NCBI GenBank assembly: GCA_023459495.1
Contig: JAEWTL010000074.1
Coordinates: 77,714 to 141,713 of the forward strand
DNA: 64,000 bases
Source of the DNA: Bacillota bacterium
GTDB taxonomy: Bacteria; Bacillota; Clostridia; Christensenellales; SZUA-584
Direction: 5' to 3'
The first letter of the stretch is position 1. Each line of letters starts with the position of its first letter. The position numbers and the translations under genes were made by a program. Positions 8,262-16,042 of the stretch are shown here, piece by piece. The notes beneath the pieces are model-generated. The model searched no databases, had not been told where the DNA came from, and was given only the letters and a program-made list of their open reading frames with translations.

Positions 8262-9587
8262 ATGACAGGCGAAGAAATAAAAGGAACACAAAAACAGTTT
8301 AATCTCCAATCGTGGAGTAAGCAGCGGAATATAAACCCCATTCCGATTGCAAAAGCGGAGGGTATCTATTATTGGGATTACGACGGCAACCGGTATACGG
8401 ACATGTCGTCTCAGCTGGTCAACCTGAACCTGGGTTTCGGCAACAAAGCGATCAATGAGGCCATCAAGGCTCAGGTGGACCAATACTGCTTCATGGGGCC
8501 GTCGTTTGGTGTGGAGCCCAGGGCAAAGCTGGCGAAAAAGATCATCAGCCTGATGCCGGACAACATGGGAAAGGTATTCTTCACCAACGCAGGAGCGGAA
8601 GCCAACGAAAACGCGGTCAAGATGGCACGGATGTTTACGGGACGGAATAAGGTGTTCAGCCGCTACCGCAGCTATCACGGCTCTTCGTTCGGCGCGGGCA
8701 ACCTGACCGGCGAACCGCGGCGCTACGCGCTGGAGCCGGGCATCCCCGGGTTCATCCACTTCTTTGATCCATATGTTTACCGCGAACCGATTGCGTTCGA
8801 ATCCGAGGAGGCGGCGACAAAGTACTACCTCACCAAGCTGGAAGAGCAGCTCCAGTATGAGAAGCCCGATTCGGTTGCGGCCATCGTGCTGGAAACCATC
8901 ACCGGTTCCAACGGCGTTATCATTCCGCCCAAGGGCTATCTGCCCGGCGTCCGGGCGCTGTGCGACAAGTACGGCATCATGATGATCTGCGACGAAGTGA
9001 TGACGGGATGGTGCCGGACGGGCAAAATGTTTGGCTTTGAGCACTTCGGCATCAAGCCGGACCTCATCTCGTTTGCCAAGGGCGTTACCTGCGGCTACGC
9101 CCCGCTGGGCGGCGTGGTGGTCAGCAAGGAAATTGCCGCTTATTTCGACAACAACCTGCTCTCCTGCGGCTTAACTTACAGTGGGCATCCGCTGGGCTGT
9201 GCGGCGGGCGTTGCCTGTGTGGATTACTACGAGGAAGCGGATATCCTTGGCAATGTGAATAAAATGGGCAAGGTGTTGGGCGAGAAGTTGGAAGCCATCA
9301 AGGCGGCCCATGCCTGTGTGGGCGACGTACGCTATATCGGCCTGTTCTCAGCCGTCGAGCTGGTGAAGGACAAAGCAACAAGAGAGCCGCTGGTGCCGTA
9401 TGGCCGCGATCCCGAGGGCGTCATGCCCAAAATCAACGGCATGCTAAGGGAGCGCAAGTTTATGACCTATACGCATGAGAATATGATTATCGTTGCGCCG
9501 CCGCTGATTATCACGGAAGAACAGATGGTGGAAGAGATGGCCAAACTGGACGAGGTGCTGGCCATCGTCGACCGGGAACTGATATAG
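8262..9587 (+). CDS. Class III (omega) aminotransferase, probable beta-alanine transaminase
   Basis: A 441-residue PLP enzyme of the class III family. FTNAGAEANENAVKMAR is the phosphate-binding region, IMMICDEVMTGWCRTGK holds the cofactor-ring Asp, and ISFAKGVTCGYAPLGG holds the Schiff-base Lys. Family members move an amino group from omega-amino acids such as beta-alanine, taurine or GABA to pyruvate or 2-oxoglutarate. Because the operon also encodes all the enzymes that make beta-alanine from uracil, plus an iron alcohol dehydrogenase next door, the best call is beta-alanine to malonate semialdehyde (PydD role). Taurine:pyruvate transaminase is the main alternative. RBS GGGAGAAAG precedes ATG 8262. 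Confidence 0.8.
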   Translation: MTGEEIKGTQKQFNLQSWSKQRNINPIPIAKAEGIYYWDYDGNRYTDMSSQLVNLNLGFGNKAINEAIKAQVDQYCFMGPSFGVEPRAKLAKKIISLMPDNMGKVFFTNAGAEANENAVKMARMFTGRNKVFSRYRSYHGSSFGAGNLTGEPRRYALEPGIPGFIHFFDPYVYREPIAFESEEAATKYYLTKLEEQLQYEKPDSVAAIVLETITGSNGVIIPPKGYLPGVRALCDKYGIMMICDEVMTGWCRTGKMFGFEHFGIKPDLISFAKGVTCGYAPLGGVVVSKEIAAYFDNNLLSCGLTYSGHPLGCAAGVACVDYYEEADILGNVNKMGKVLGEKLEAIKAAHACVGDVRYIGLFSAVELVKDKATREPLVPYGRDPEGVMPKINGMLRERKFMTYTHENMIIVAPPLIITEEQMVEEMAKLDEVLAIVDRELI

Positions 9588-9611
9588 TGCAAGCAACTGA
9601 GGAGCAATGAC

Positions 9612-10763
9612 ATGGCATTTACGTTTATCACACCGCGATATACCTGCATCGGCGAAGGCGCGCTGGGCAGTAGCGAAACCGCACTGCGGTCGCTGGGCAG
9701 CAAGGCGTTCATCGTAACCGGCAAGCACGTCACCAAGGCGGGCGCGGTGAAAACACTGACGGATTGTCTGGACAAATGGAACATGGCGTACGCGGTATTC
9801 AGCGATATCACCGGAGAACCTACGGACACCATGATCAGCGCGGGGGTTGCAGCATACAGGGCTGCGGAGTGCGACTGCCTGATCGCAATCGGCGGTGGAA
9901 GTCCGCTGGACAGCGCGAAAGCCATCGCGGTGATGTCCGTGCTCGGTGGCAAGGTCTCGGATTATATGGGCAGGGAAATCGAAGGGGATTTTCCGCCTGT
10001 GGCCGCGATACCCACCACGGCGGGTACGGGCTCCGAGGCAACGCGGTTTACGGTGATCACCGACACGGAGCGCGACGTCAAGATGCTGCTCCGGGGCAAC
10101 GCACTGGTACCCGCAGCGGCTATCGTAGACCCGGCATTTACGCTTACAGCACCGCCGGATGTGACCGCTGCAACCGGCATGGATGCACTGACCCACGCGG
10201 TGGAGTCCTATACCTCCCGCAAGGCCAGCGATATGACCGACATGTACGCGCTGGACGCCATACGGCGTATATTTGCCCAGCTGCCCGCAGCCTATGAGGA
10301 CGGCGGCAATTTGGAAGCAAGAACCGAAATGGCAGTCGCGGCGTATGAAGCGGGAGTGTGTATCAACAACGCATCCGTCACACTGGTGCATGGCATGAGC
10401 CGCCCGATCGGAGCGCTGTTCCATGTGCCGCATGGCATATCCAACGCGATGCTGATCCGCGAATGCATGGCGTTCGCGCTGGACGGTTGCCCTGAGAAGT
10501 TTGCGCGCATCGCGCGGGAGATTGGCGCAGCAGATGCCCGGCATAGCGACCCTGTAGCGGCGCAGGCCTTTCTGGAGGCGCTGACCGGGTTGTGCAAAAG
10601 GCTGAACATACCGACGTTGAGGGAATACGGCATCGACGAAGAGCAGTTTTCTTCTCTCATTGGTAAAATGGCGCACGACGCGATTGCCAGCGGCAGCCCC
10701 GCCAACACCATCAAGGCGGTAACGGAGGAGGACTTAGTCTCCATCTACCGTCGGCTTTGGTAA
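9612..10763 (+). CDS. Iron-dependent alcohol dehydrogenase, probable malonate semialdehyde reductase
   Basis: A 383-residue group III (iron-containing) alcohol dehydrogenase. The NAD(P)-binding motif GGGSPLDSAKAIAV, then TTAGTGSEAT, and the metal-binding region GMDALTHAVESY with HGMSRPIGALFHVPHG are all present. RBS TGAGGAGCAATGAC precedes ATG 9612, 24 bp after the aminotransferase. In described bacterial reductive pyrimidine pathways an enzyme of this family (PydE) reduces malonate semialdehyde to 3-hydroxypropionate, which allows net nitrogen release from beta-alanine without oxidising the carbon. The gene order supports the same role here; the specificity itself is inferred. Confidence 0.8.
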   Translation: MAFTFITPRYTCIGEGALGSSETALRSLGSKAFIVTGKHVTKAGAVKTLTDCLDKWNMAYAVFSDITGEPTDTMISAGVAAYRAAECDCLIAIGGGSPLDSAKAIAVMSVLGGKVSDYMGREIEGDFPPVAAIPTTAGTGSEATRFTVITDTERDVKMLLRGNALVPAAAIVDPAFTLTAPPDVTAATGMDALTHAVESYTSRKASDMTDMYALDAIRRIFAQLPAAYEDGGNLEARTEMAVAAYEAGVCINNASVTLVHGMSRPIGALFHVPHGISNAMLIRECMAFALDGCPEKFARIAREIGAADARHSDPVAAQAFLEALTGLCKRLNIPTLREYGIDEEQFSSLIGKMAHDAIASGSPANTIKAVTEEDLVSIYRRLW

Positions 10764-10789
10764 AAAAGGCATCAAAGAATTCTCGTTAC

Positions 10790-10829
10790 AAAGGCGTAAG
10801 GCAGATTTGCTTTGCGCCTTTATGCTTTT
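10790..10829 (+). promoter_or_regulatory. Hairpin in the leader of the ABC ATPase gene
   Basis: A 14-bp stem (10790-10803 with 10808-10821, mostly perfect, GATT loop) is followed by ATGCTTTT and then the RBS. Its 3' arm and tail are identical over 16 bases to the pucR leader hairpin. It may be a terminator for the two upstream genes that can be read through, or an attenuator. Confidence 0.6.
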
Positions 10830-10848
10830 GAAGCTTTAAGGAGTGTGT

Positions 10849-11685
10849 ATGACGACATACGAGGAAACAAAACGAATAGAGTTTGCGTCGCGGCAGTTTT
10901 ATGTACCCGAGGAGAAGGAGACAGAGGTCAGGATCGAAAACCTGTGGGTGCAGTTTCCCGACAAGGACGGCGGTGAGCCGGTTACCGCGTTGCAGAACGT
11001 AAATCTCGAAATCAGGCAGGGCGAGTTCATTTCGCTGGTGGGGCCTTCGGGTTGCGGCAAGACAACGCTGCTGCGCGCGATCGCGGACCTGCAGAAGCCG
11101 ACCTCGGGCAGCATCTCCGTACGGGGAAAAACGCCGAGGGAGATCCGCATGGAAAAGAAGTTCGGCATCGTGTTTCAAAGCCCGGTGCTGTACGACTGGC
11201 GTACGGTGCGCCGCAACGTGTGCATGCCGATGGAGCTGATGGGCCTGCCCAAAAAGTACCGCACGGCGCGTGTGACCGAGATGCTGGAGTTGGTCGGACT
11301 GTACAACTTCGGACTGAAGTATCCGCACGAGCTATCCGGAGGCATGCAGCAGCGCGTGGGCATTGCGCGGGCGCTGGCAATTGATCCGGAGATTCTGCTG
11401 ATGGATGAACCGTTTTCGGCGCTCGATGAGTTTACCAAGGAAAAGCTGCATGAGGACGTGCTGAAGATATGGCGCAAGACCAACAAAACCATCCTGTTTG
11501 TCACGCACAACATTCAGGAAGCGGTTTTCCTTTCGGACCGCGTGGTGGTGATGTCGCCGCACCCCGGCCGCATATCGGCGGTCATCGATATCAACCTGCC
11601 CCGGCCCCGGAAGCTGTCCGATAAAAACTCTGTGGAGCTGGTTGAGCTGATCGCCAAGGTCCGCAGCAGCTTCGAGGGGGTATAA
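10849..11685 (+). CDS. NitT/TauT-type ABC transporter, ATP-binding protein
   Basis: A 278-residue ABC ATPase. Walker A is GPSGCGKTT, the signature LSGGMQQRVGIARAL, Walker B ILLMDEPFSALDE and the switch His VTHNIQEAV; the C-terminal DRVVVMSPHPGRI is typical of the SsuB/TauB/ThiZ group. AAGGAG lies five bases before ATG 10849, so the in-frame GTG at 10843 is not needed. Two permeases and an NMT1-like binding protein follow, and the whole set sits inside the pyrimidine-degradation operon. Uptake of uracil, thymine or another pyrimidine-like compound is therefore likely. Confidence 0.9.
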   Translation: MTTYEETKRIEFASRQFYVPEEKETEVRIENLWVQFPDKDGGEPVTALQNVNLEIRQGEFISLVGPSGCGKTTLLRAIADLQKPTSGSISVRGKTPREIRMEKKFGIVFQSPVLYDWRTVRRNVCMPMELMGLPKKYRTARVTEMLELVGLYNFGLKYPHELSGGMQQRVGIARALAIDPEILLMDEPFSALDEFTKEKLHEDVLKIWRKTNKTILFVTHNIQEAVFLSDRVVVMSPHPGRISAVIDINLPRPRKLSDKNSVELVELIAKVRSSFEGV

Positions 11686-11687
11686 GG

Positions 11688-12539
11688 GTGAAGGCTGTCA
11701 AAAGGGTGCTGAAATCCAAACGCATGGTCACCCTGGTCTGGATCATCGGCCTCATCATCGTCTGGGAGATCGGCGCTACGATTGTGGAGGGCGCCAAGCG
11801 TACGCCGGAAAACGTGCTGCCGCATCTGTATCAGATATTCGAGTCGATTATCAGCACGGACAAGGTGAACGGTACGCAGACCGCGCTGCAGATCGTGCTA
11901 TCCAACGCAGGCATTACGCTCTGGCGCGCGGGGGTCGGCTTTGCGATTGGCGCGGGGGTAGGGTTCTTGCTGGCGCTGCTGATGAGCCTCTTCAAAGCGG
12001 TGGAGAAGATCGCGTTTCCGTACCTGATGATCATTCAGATGATCCCGATACTTGGTATGGCCCCTATTATCCTCGCGGTCACCAAGGACATTGACAAGAG
12101 CCGCATCGTAATCGCGGCAATACTGACGTTTTATCCCGTGGCGACCAATACGCTGGCCGGGTTTAAATCGGTGGAGCGTGAGAAGCTGGACCTGATGCGC
12201 TCACTGGCGGCAAGCCGGTTCGAGATCTACCGCAAGCTGCTGATCCCTACCAGTATCCCGTATCTGTTTACGGGGCTCAAGATATCCGCGCCCATGGCGA
12301 TCACCGCTTCGATACTGGTGGATACGCTGCAGGGCGGCGGGGGCCTGGGATGCATGCTGTCACAGTCACTGAAGCACGCGATGACCATCTACGTGTTCTG
12401 GCAGATCGTATTCCTGAGTGCAATCATCGGTATCTTAAGCTTTTACCTGATGTCGGTGATTGAGCGGCTGGTATCCCCCTACAGGAACAGAAAGGCGAAA
12501 CCGAGAGGGCTGAACAATGAAGACAAAACTGCTGCGTAA
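11688..12539 (+). CDS. NitT/TauT-type ABC transporter permease
   Basis: A 283-residue inner-membrane permease of the binding-protein-dependent type. A hydrophobic N-terminal segment (VTLVWIIGLIIVWEIGATIV), further membrane helices and an EAA-like loop (MRSLAASRFEIYRKLLIPTS) that docks onto the ATPase are visible. It starts with GTG 11688, two bases after the ATPase stop. The end overlaps the next permease by 23 bases, so the two are translationally coupled and probably form a heterodimeric channel. Confidence 0.88.
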   Translation: MKAVKRVLKSKRMVTLVWIIGLIIVWEIGATIVEGAKRTPENVLPHLYQIFESIISTDKVNGTQTALQIVLSNAGITLWRAGVGFAIGAGVGFLLALLMSLFKAVEKIAFPYLMIIQMIPILGMAPIILAVTKDIDKSRIVIAAILTFYPVATNTLAGFKSVEREKLDLMRSLAASRFEIYRKLLIPTSIPYLFTGLKISAPMAITASILVDTLQGGGGLGCMLSQSLKHAMTIYVFWQIVFLSAIIGILSFYLMSVIERLVSPYRNRKAKPRGLNNEDKTAA

Positions 12540-13326
12540 ATTCAATCGGCATACCCTGATGACGGTACTGTATCCGGTGCTGTTCGGAGTGCTCGTGCTC
12601 GTGCTGTGGCAAACCGAGTTGCTGCATAAACTGCTGGGCGCGGATACGTTTACGCTGCCGCTGCCGAGTCGAATTATCAGCATCATCGGCGACAACACGG
12701 CGTCCATCATGGAAAACGTATGGGCCACCCTCATCGTGGCGCTTTCCGGATTGATCGCGGGGTCGCTGCTGGGCTATCTGCTCGGCATGATCGCCACTAT
12801 ATTTCCCAAGTGGGGTACAGGCGGTCTCTCCATCGCAGCCGCGTTCAACGCCATACCGATCATCGCCATCGCGCCCATCATCAATAACCTGACGAAGGAT
12901 TTAAGCGATGACGCGAACGTGCGCAGCATGGTGGCCAAGGCGCTGGTGGTGATGCTGGTCTGCATGGTGGCCATGAGCATCAACGCCTACCGCGGACTGA
13001 CGGAGCTAAAACCGTTTTCCAAGGACCTGATGAAGTCTTACGCCGCCAGCAATATGGAGATTTTCTTCAAGCTGCGCGTGCCCAACTCGGTGCCGTTCAT
13101 ATTTACGGCGCTGCGGGTGAGCGTTCCGGCGTGCGTCATCAGCGCGCTGGTCAGCGAGTATTTCGCCGAATACGTCATCGGCGTGGGGCGGCAGATACGC
13201 GAGAACATTGTGCTGGCGCAGTATGCCACCGCATGGGCGTATATCCTCGTTGCATGCGCGATCGGCATTATCCTGTACGTCATCCTGCTGATTACCGAGG
13301 GTATTTTGCTGAAGGGGCGCCGCTGA
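12517..13326 (+). CDS. NitT/TauT-type ABC transporter permease (second subunit)
   Basis: A 269-residue permease with the same architecture as its neighbour; the ATPase-contact loop is MKSYAASNMEIFFKLRVPNS. The first membrane helix is TVLYPVLFGVLVLVLWQTEL. Overlap with the preceding gene and the 56-bp gap to the binding protein make a single transporter operon. Two different permease genes for one NMT1-type system are common in Clostridia. Confidence 0.88.
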   Translation: MKTKLLRKFNRHTLMTVLYPVLFGVLVLVLWQTELLHKLLGADTFTLPLPSRIISIIGDNTASIMENVWATLIVALSGLIAGSLLGYLLGMIATIFPKWGTGGLSIAAAFNAIPIIAIAPIINNLTKDLSDDANVRSMVAKALVVMLVCMVAMSINAYRGLTELKPFSKDLMKSYAASNMEIFFKLRVPNSVPFIFTALRVSVPACVISALVSEYFAEYVIGVGRQIRENIVLAQYATAWAYILVACAIGIILYVILLITEGILLKGRR

Positions 13327-13382
13327 AAAGCGCTGCTTCAGCTCAATATAATTTAATTTTTAAAGCAAAAAAGGAGGAACCC

Positions 13383-14564
13383 ATGAAAAAGAGAACAAGC
13401 CGTAAGCTGACGAGCCTCAGCGCACTGTTGATGGTATGCGTACTGGTGATAGCAGCCATGGCAGGCTGCGCGAGCCCTGCGGCCAGCGACACCGTTTCGG
13501 CATCTGCATCGGAGTCCGCGAGCGAATCGGCTGCGGAAACCTCTGCGGCGGTATCCGGCCCGTATTTTGGCGCGGGTATGACGGCAGAAGAGATCGTCAA
13601 CATCGCCGCCAGCCAGGGTAAGGTAGGCAACTGGGGCCTGGGCAACGAGTATGAGATTCAGGCGCTGCTGTCCAAATACGGCCTGCCGACCGATTACTTA
13701 AGCCAGGCGTTCGATATGGACGGTTTTGACGACGACTCCATCCTGCTGGCCTCGGCGATGACCTACAACGAACTCGGCCTCGTGATGAACAGCTATGACG
13801 GCGGCTATGGCTACGGCGACTCCGTTTCGTTTATCGACATGAACGATGAAGGCGTAGCGATGCTGGAAGACAACATCTTCTGCACCAAGGAATTTGCGGA
13901 AGCCAACCCCAACACCGTGAAGGCGTTCATCTACGCTTCCATGAAGGGCTGGGCATATGCCTGCGCAAACCCGGAAGAAGCGGCTCAGATCGTATACGAA
14001 TACGGTTCCTCGGTTTCCAGCGAGCATCAGGCGTACATGGCGTCCGAAGTGAAGAAGCTGGTTGAGACCGATACGGCAGGCAACGCAGTGACGGATTATG
14101 GTTACATGGACGATGCGGCGATGCAGCAGACGCTCGCGCTTGCGCAGCAGTACATCATGCTGGAAGACTCGACCGCGGCCGACGCACTGCAGGCGCTGAC
14201 GCTGGACGATATCCGCGACACCTCTTACTGGGAAGCGGCTTCGGCTTCGGACGGTACCGACCTTGGAGCTCCGGAGAAGACCGATGTCACCATACAGCTC
14301 AAATGGCTGCCGCAGGCGCAGTTCATGGGCTACTACGTCGCGCTGAGCAAGGGCTTCTACAGTGAAGTTGGCCTCAACGTTACGATCCAGCCGGGCGGCG
14401 GCGACATCAGCGAGACGACAGCGGTTTATACCGGACAGGTGGACTTCGGTGTAACCTGGGTATCCAACCTGATCGCAGCGGATGCGGCCGGCATGGGCCT
14501 CATCGAGGTTGCACAGGTGTTCCAGCGCTCCGGCCTGGTGCTCGTATACAAGCTGAACGACTAA
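13383..14564 (+). CDS. NMT1/SsuA-like substrate-binding lipoprotein, apparently circularly permuted
   Basis: A 393-residue lipoprotein: signal peptide with lipobox AAMAGC (Cys 29), a Ser/Ala-rich linker, then the binding fold. RBS AAGGAGG precedes ATG 13383. The order of the fold is unusual. The segment that normally forms the second part of NMT1-like proteins (VGNWGLGNEYEIQALL, then ASAMTYNELGLV, NDEGVAMLEDN and KGWAYACANPEEAAQIV) comes first, at about residues 81-285. The segment that is normally N-terminal (VTIQLKWLPQAQFMGYYVAL, then QVDFGVTWVSNLI and QRSGLVLVY) comes last, at about 302-391. Both halves are complete and joined without a frameshift. The ligand is probably a pyrimidine, judging from the operon. 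Confidence 0.85.
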   Translation: MKKRTSRKLTSLSALLMVCVLVIAAMAGCASPAASDTVSASASESASESAAETSAAVSGPYFGAGMTAEEIVNIAASQGKVGNWGLGNEYEIQALLSKYGLPTDYLSQAFDMDGFDDDSILLASAMTYNELGLVMNSYDGGYGYGDSVSFIDMNDEGVAMLEDNIFCTKEFAEANPNTVKAFIYASMKGWAYACANPEEAAQIVYEYGSSVSSEHQAYMASEVKKLVETDTAGNAVTDYGYMDDAAMQQTLALAQQYIMLEDSTAADALQALTLDDIRDTSYWEAASASDGTDLGAPEKTDVTIQLKWLPQAQFMGYYVALSKGFYSEVGLNVTIQPGGGDISETTAVYTGQVDFGVTWVSNLIAADAAGMGLIEVAQVFQRSGLVLVYKLND

Positions 14565-14656
14565 TGGGATTTTGAGGGCGTGCCGGTCATCGGGCTTTCC
14601 GGTGGCCGGCCTCCCATCCTGAAAACAAGTATGACACGCCATAAGGAGGTGTCGGT

Positions 14657-16024
14657 ATGGATTTATTGATCAAGAACGGAACCATCGTTACCGCGCAGGA
14701 GAGCTTTCCTGCAGATATCGCGGTAAAGGGTGGAAAAATCGCCGCGATTGGACTGAACCTGCCGTTTGAGGCAAAGAAGGTCGTGGACGCAACGGGGATG
14801 CTCGTGCTGCCCGGCGCGATCGACGCGCATACACATCTGGCGATGCCCTTCGGCGGCACAATATCGGCGGACAGCTATCTCTCGGGGACGCGCGCGGCGG
14901 CATGCGGCGGCGTTACGACAGTATTCGATTACCCGATGCAGCGCAAGGGCAAGGGCATTGTGGAGACCGTGGAAGGACGCAAGGCGATATGTGATCCCGA
15001 AGCCTGCGTAGATTACGCGTTCCATTGCTGCATCACAGACTTAAACGAAGGCACGCTGCTCGATGAGTTCGCGGCGGCGGTGGATTACGGCGTGACCAGC
15101 TTCAAATGCTTCCTTGTCTATAAAAAGGAAGGCATGATGGTGGACGACGGTACGCTGGTGAAGGTGCTCCTGAAAGCCAAGGAGGCGGGCGCGATCACCA
15201 ACATCCACGCCGAAAACCCGGATCTCATCGATATCAATATTGAAAAGTTTTTGAAGGAAGGCAAGACCTCGCCCTGGTACCATTATCTGAGCCGACCGGA
15301 GTTTGTGGAGGCGGAGGCCGACAAACGCGCGGTACACTGGGCCAAATCGGTGGACGCGCCGCTCTACATCGTGCACATGGCGGACAAGGAAGGGCTGGAG
15401 GCCGCGGTGGCCGCCAAGCTGGAGGGCTACGATATCTTCATCGAAACCTGCCCGCAGTACCTTGAGTTTACCTGCGATGTCTATAAACGCGAGGATGGGC
15501 GCAACTTCGTGTGCTCGCCGCCCATGAAAGGGCAGGAAAGCCAGGACGCGCTGTGGCACGCCATCAGCACTGGCATGATCGATACCGTGGCGACCGACCA
15601 CTGCCCGTTCCAGAGCTTTGAAAAGGATTGGGGCAAGGACAACTTTACGAAGATCCCCAACGGCTGTGCGGGCATTGAGAACCTGTACCCGTATATGCTC
15701 TCAGCTGCGAACGAGGGAAAGATCACGTTCAACCGGGCGGTGGAGCTGTGTGCCGCCAACCCGGCGAAGATATTCGGATGCGCGCAGAAGGGTTCGCTGA
15801 CTGCGGGCAAGGACGCGGATATCGTGATCTATGATCCGAATAAGGACTTTACGGTATCGGTAGACAACATGCATTCCGACTATGACCATACAATCTGGGA
15901 AGGGAAGCAGCTTCACGGCTATCCCGTGCAGACCTATGTGCGCGGCACGCTGGTATACGACAACGGCGAATTCGTCGGAACGCCCGGATACGGACAATAC
16001 ATCAAACGCGAACCGAGAAAGTAA
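14657..16024 (+). CDS. Dihydropyrimidinase (D-hydantoinase family)
   Basis: A 455-residue amidohydrolase of the cyclic-amidase group. Metal-binding motifs are in order: GAIDAHTHLAMPFGG (HxH), TSFKCFLVYK with the lysine that is normally carbamylated, NIHAENPD, YIVHMAD and ATDHCPF with the catalytic Asp. It opens dihydrouracil or dihydrothymine to N-carbamoyl-beta-alanine or its methyl form (PydB step); hydantoin and similar rings are possible side substrates. RBS AAGGAGGTGTCGGT precedes ATG 14657. Dihydropyrimidine dehydrogenase and carbamoyl-amidohydrolase genes follow immediately. Confidence 0.88.
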   Translation: MDLLIKNGTIVTAQESFPADIAVKGGKIAAIGLNLPFEAKKVVDATGMLVLPGAIDAHTHLAMPFGGTISADSYLSGTRAAACGGVTTVFDYPMQRKGKGIVETVEGRKAICDPEACVDYAFHCCITDLNEGTLLDEFAAAVDYGVTSFKCFLVYKKEGMMVDDGTLVKVLLKAKEAGAITNIHAENPDLIDINIEKFLKEGKTSPWYHYLSRPEFVEAEADKRAVHWAKSVDAPLYIVHMADKEGLEAAVAAKLEGYDIFIETCPQYLEFTCDVYKREDGRNFVCSPPMKGQESQDALWHAISTGMIDTVATDHCPFQSFEKDWGKDNFTKIPNGCAGIENLYPYMLSAANEGKITFNRAVELCAANPAKIFGCAQKGSLTAGKDADIVIYDPNKDFTVSVDNMHSDYDHTIWEGKQLHGYPVQTYVRGTLVYDNGEFVGTPGYGQYIKREPRK

Positions 16025-16042
16025 TACAGGGGTGAGATAGCG

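Noticed and set aside
9444..10676. 410-codon open frame on the minus strand
   Set aside because: It lies wholly opposite the alcohol dehydrogenase gene, has no RBS and gives an Arg/His/Gly-rich product without family likeness: a GC-driven shadow.
13131..13382. Longer N-terminus of the substrate-binding protein
   Set aside because: It overlaps the permease gene; ATG 13383 has AAGGAGG and opens a lipoprotein signal peptide.
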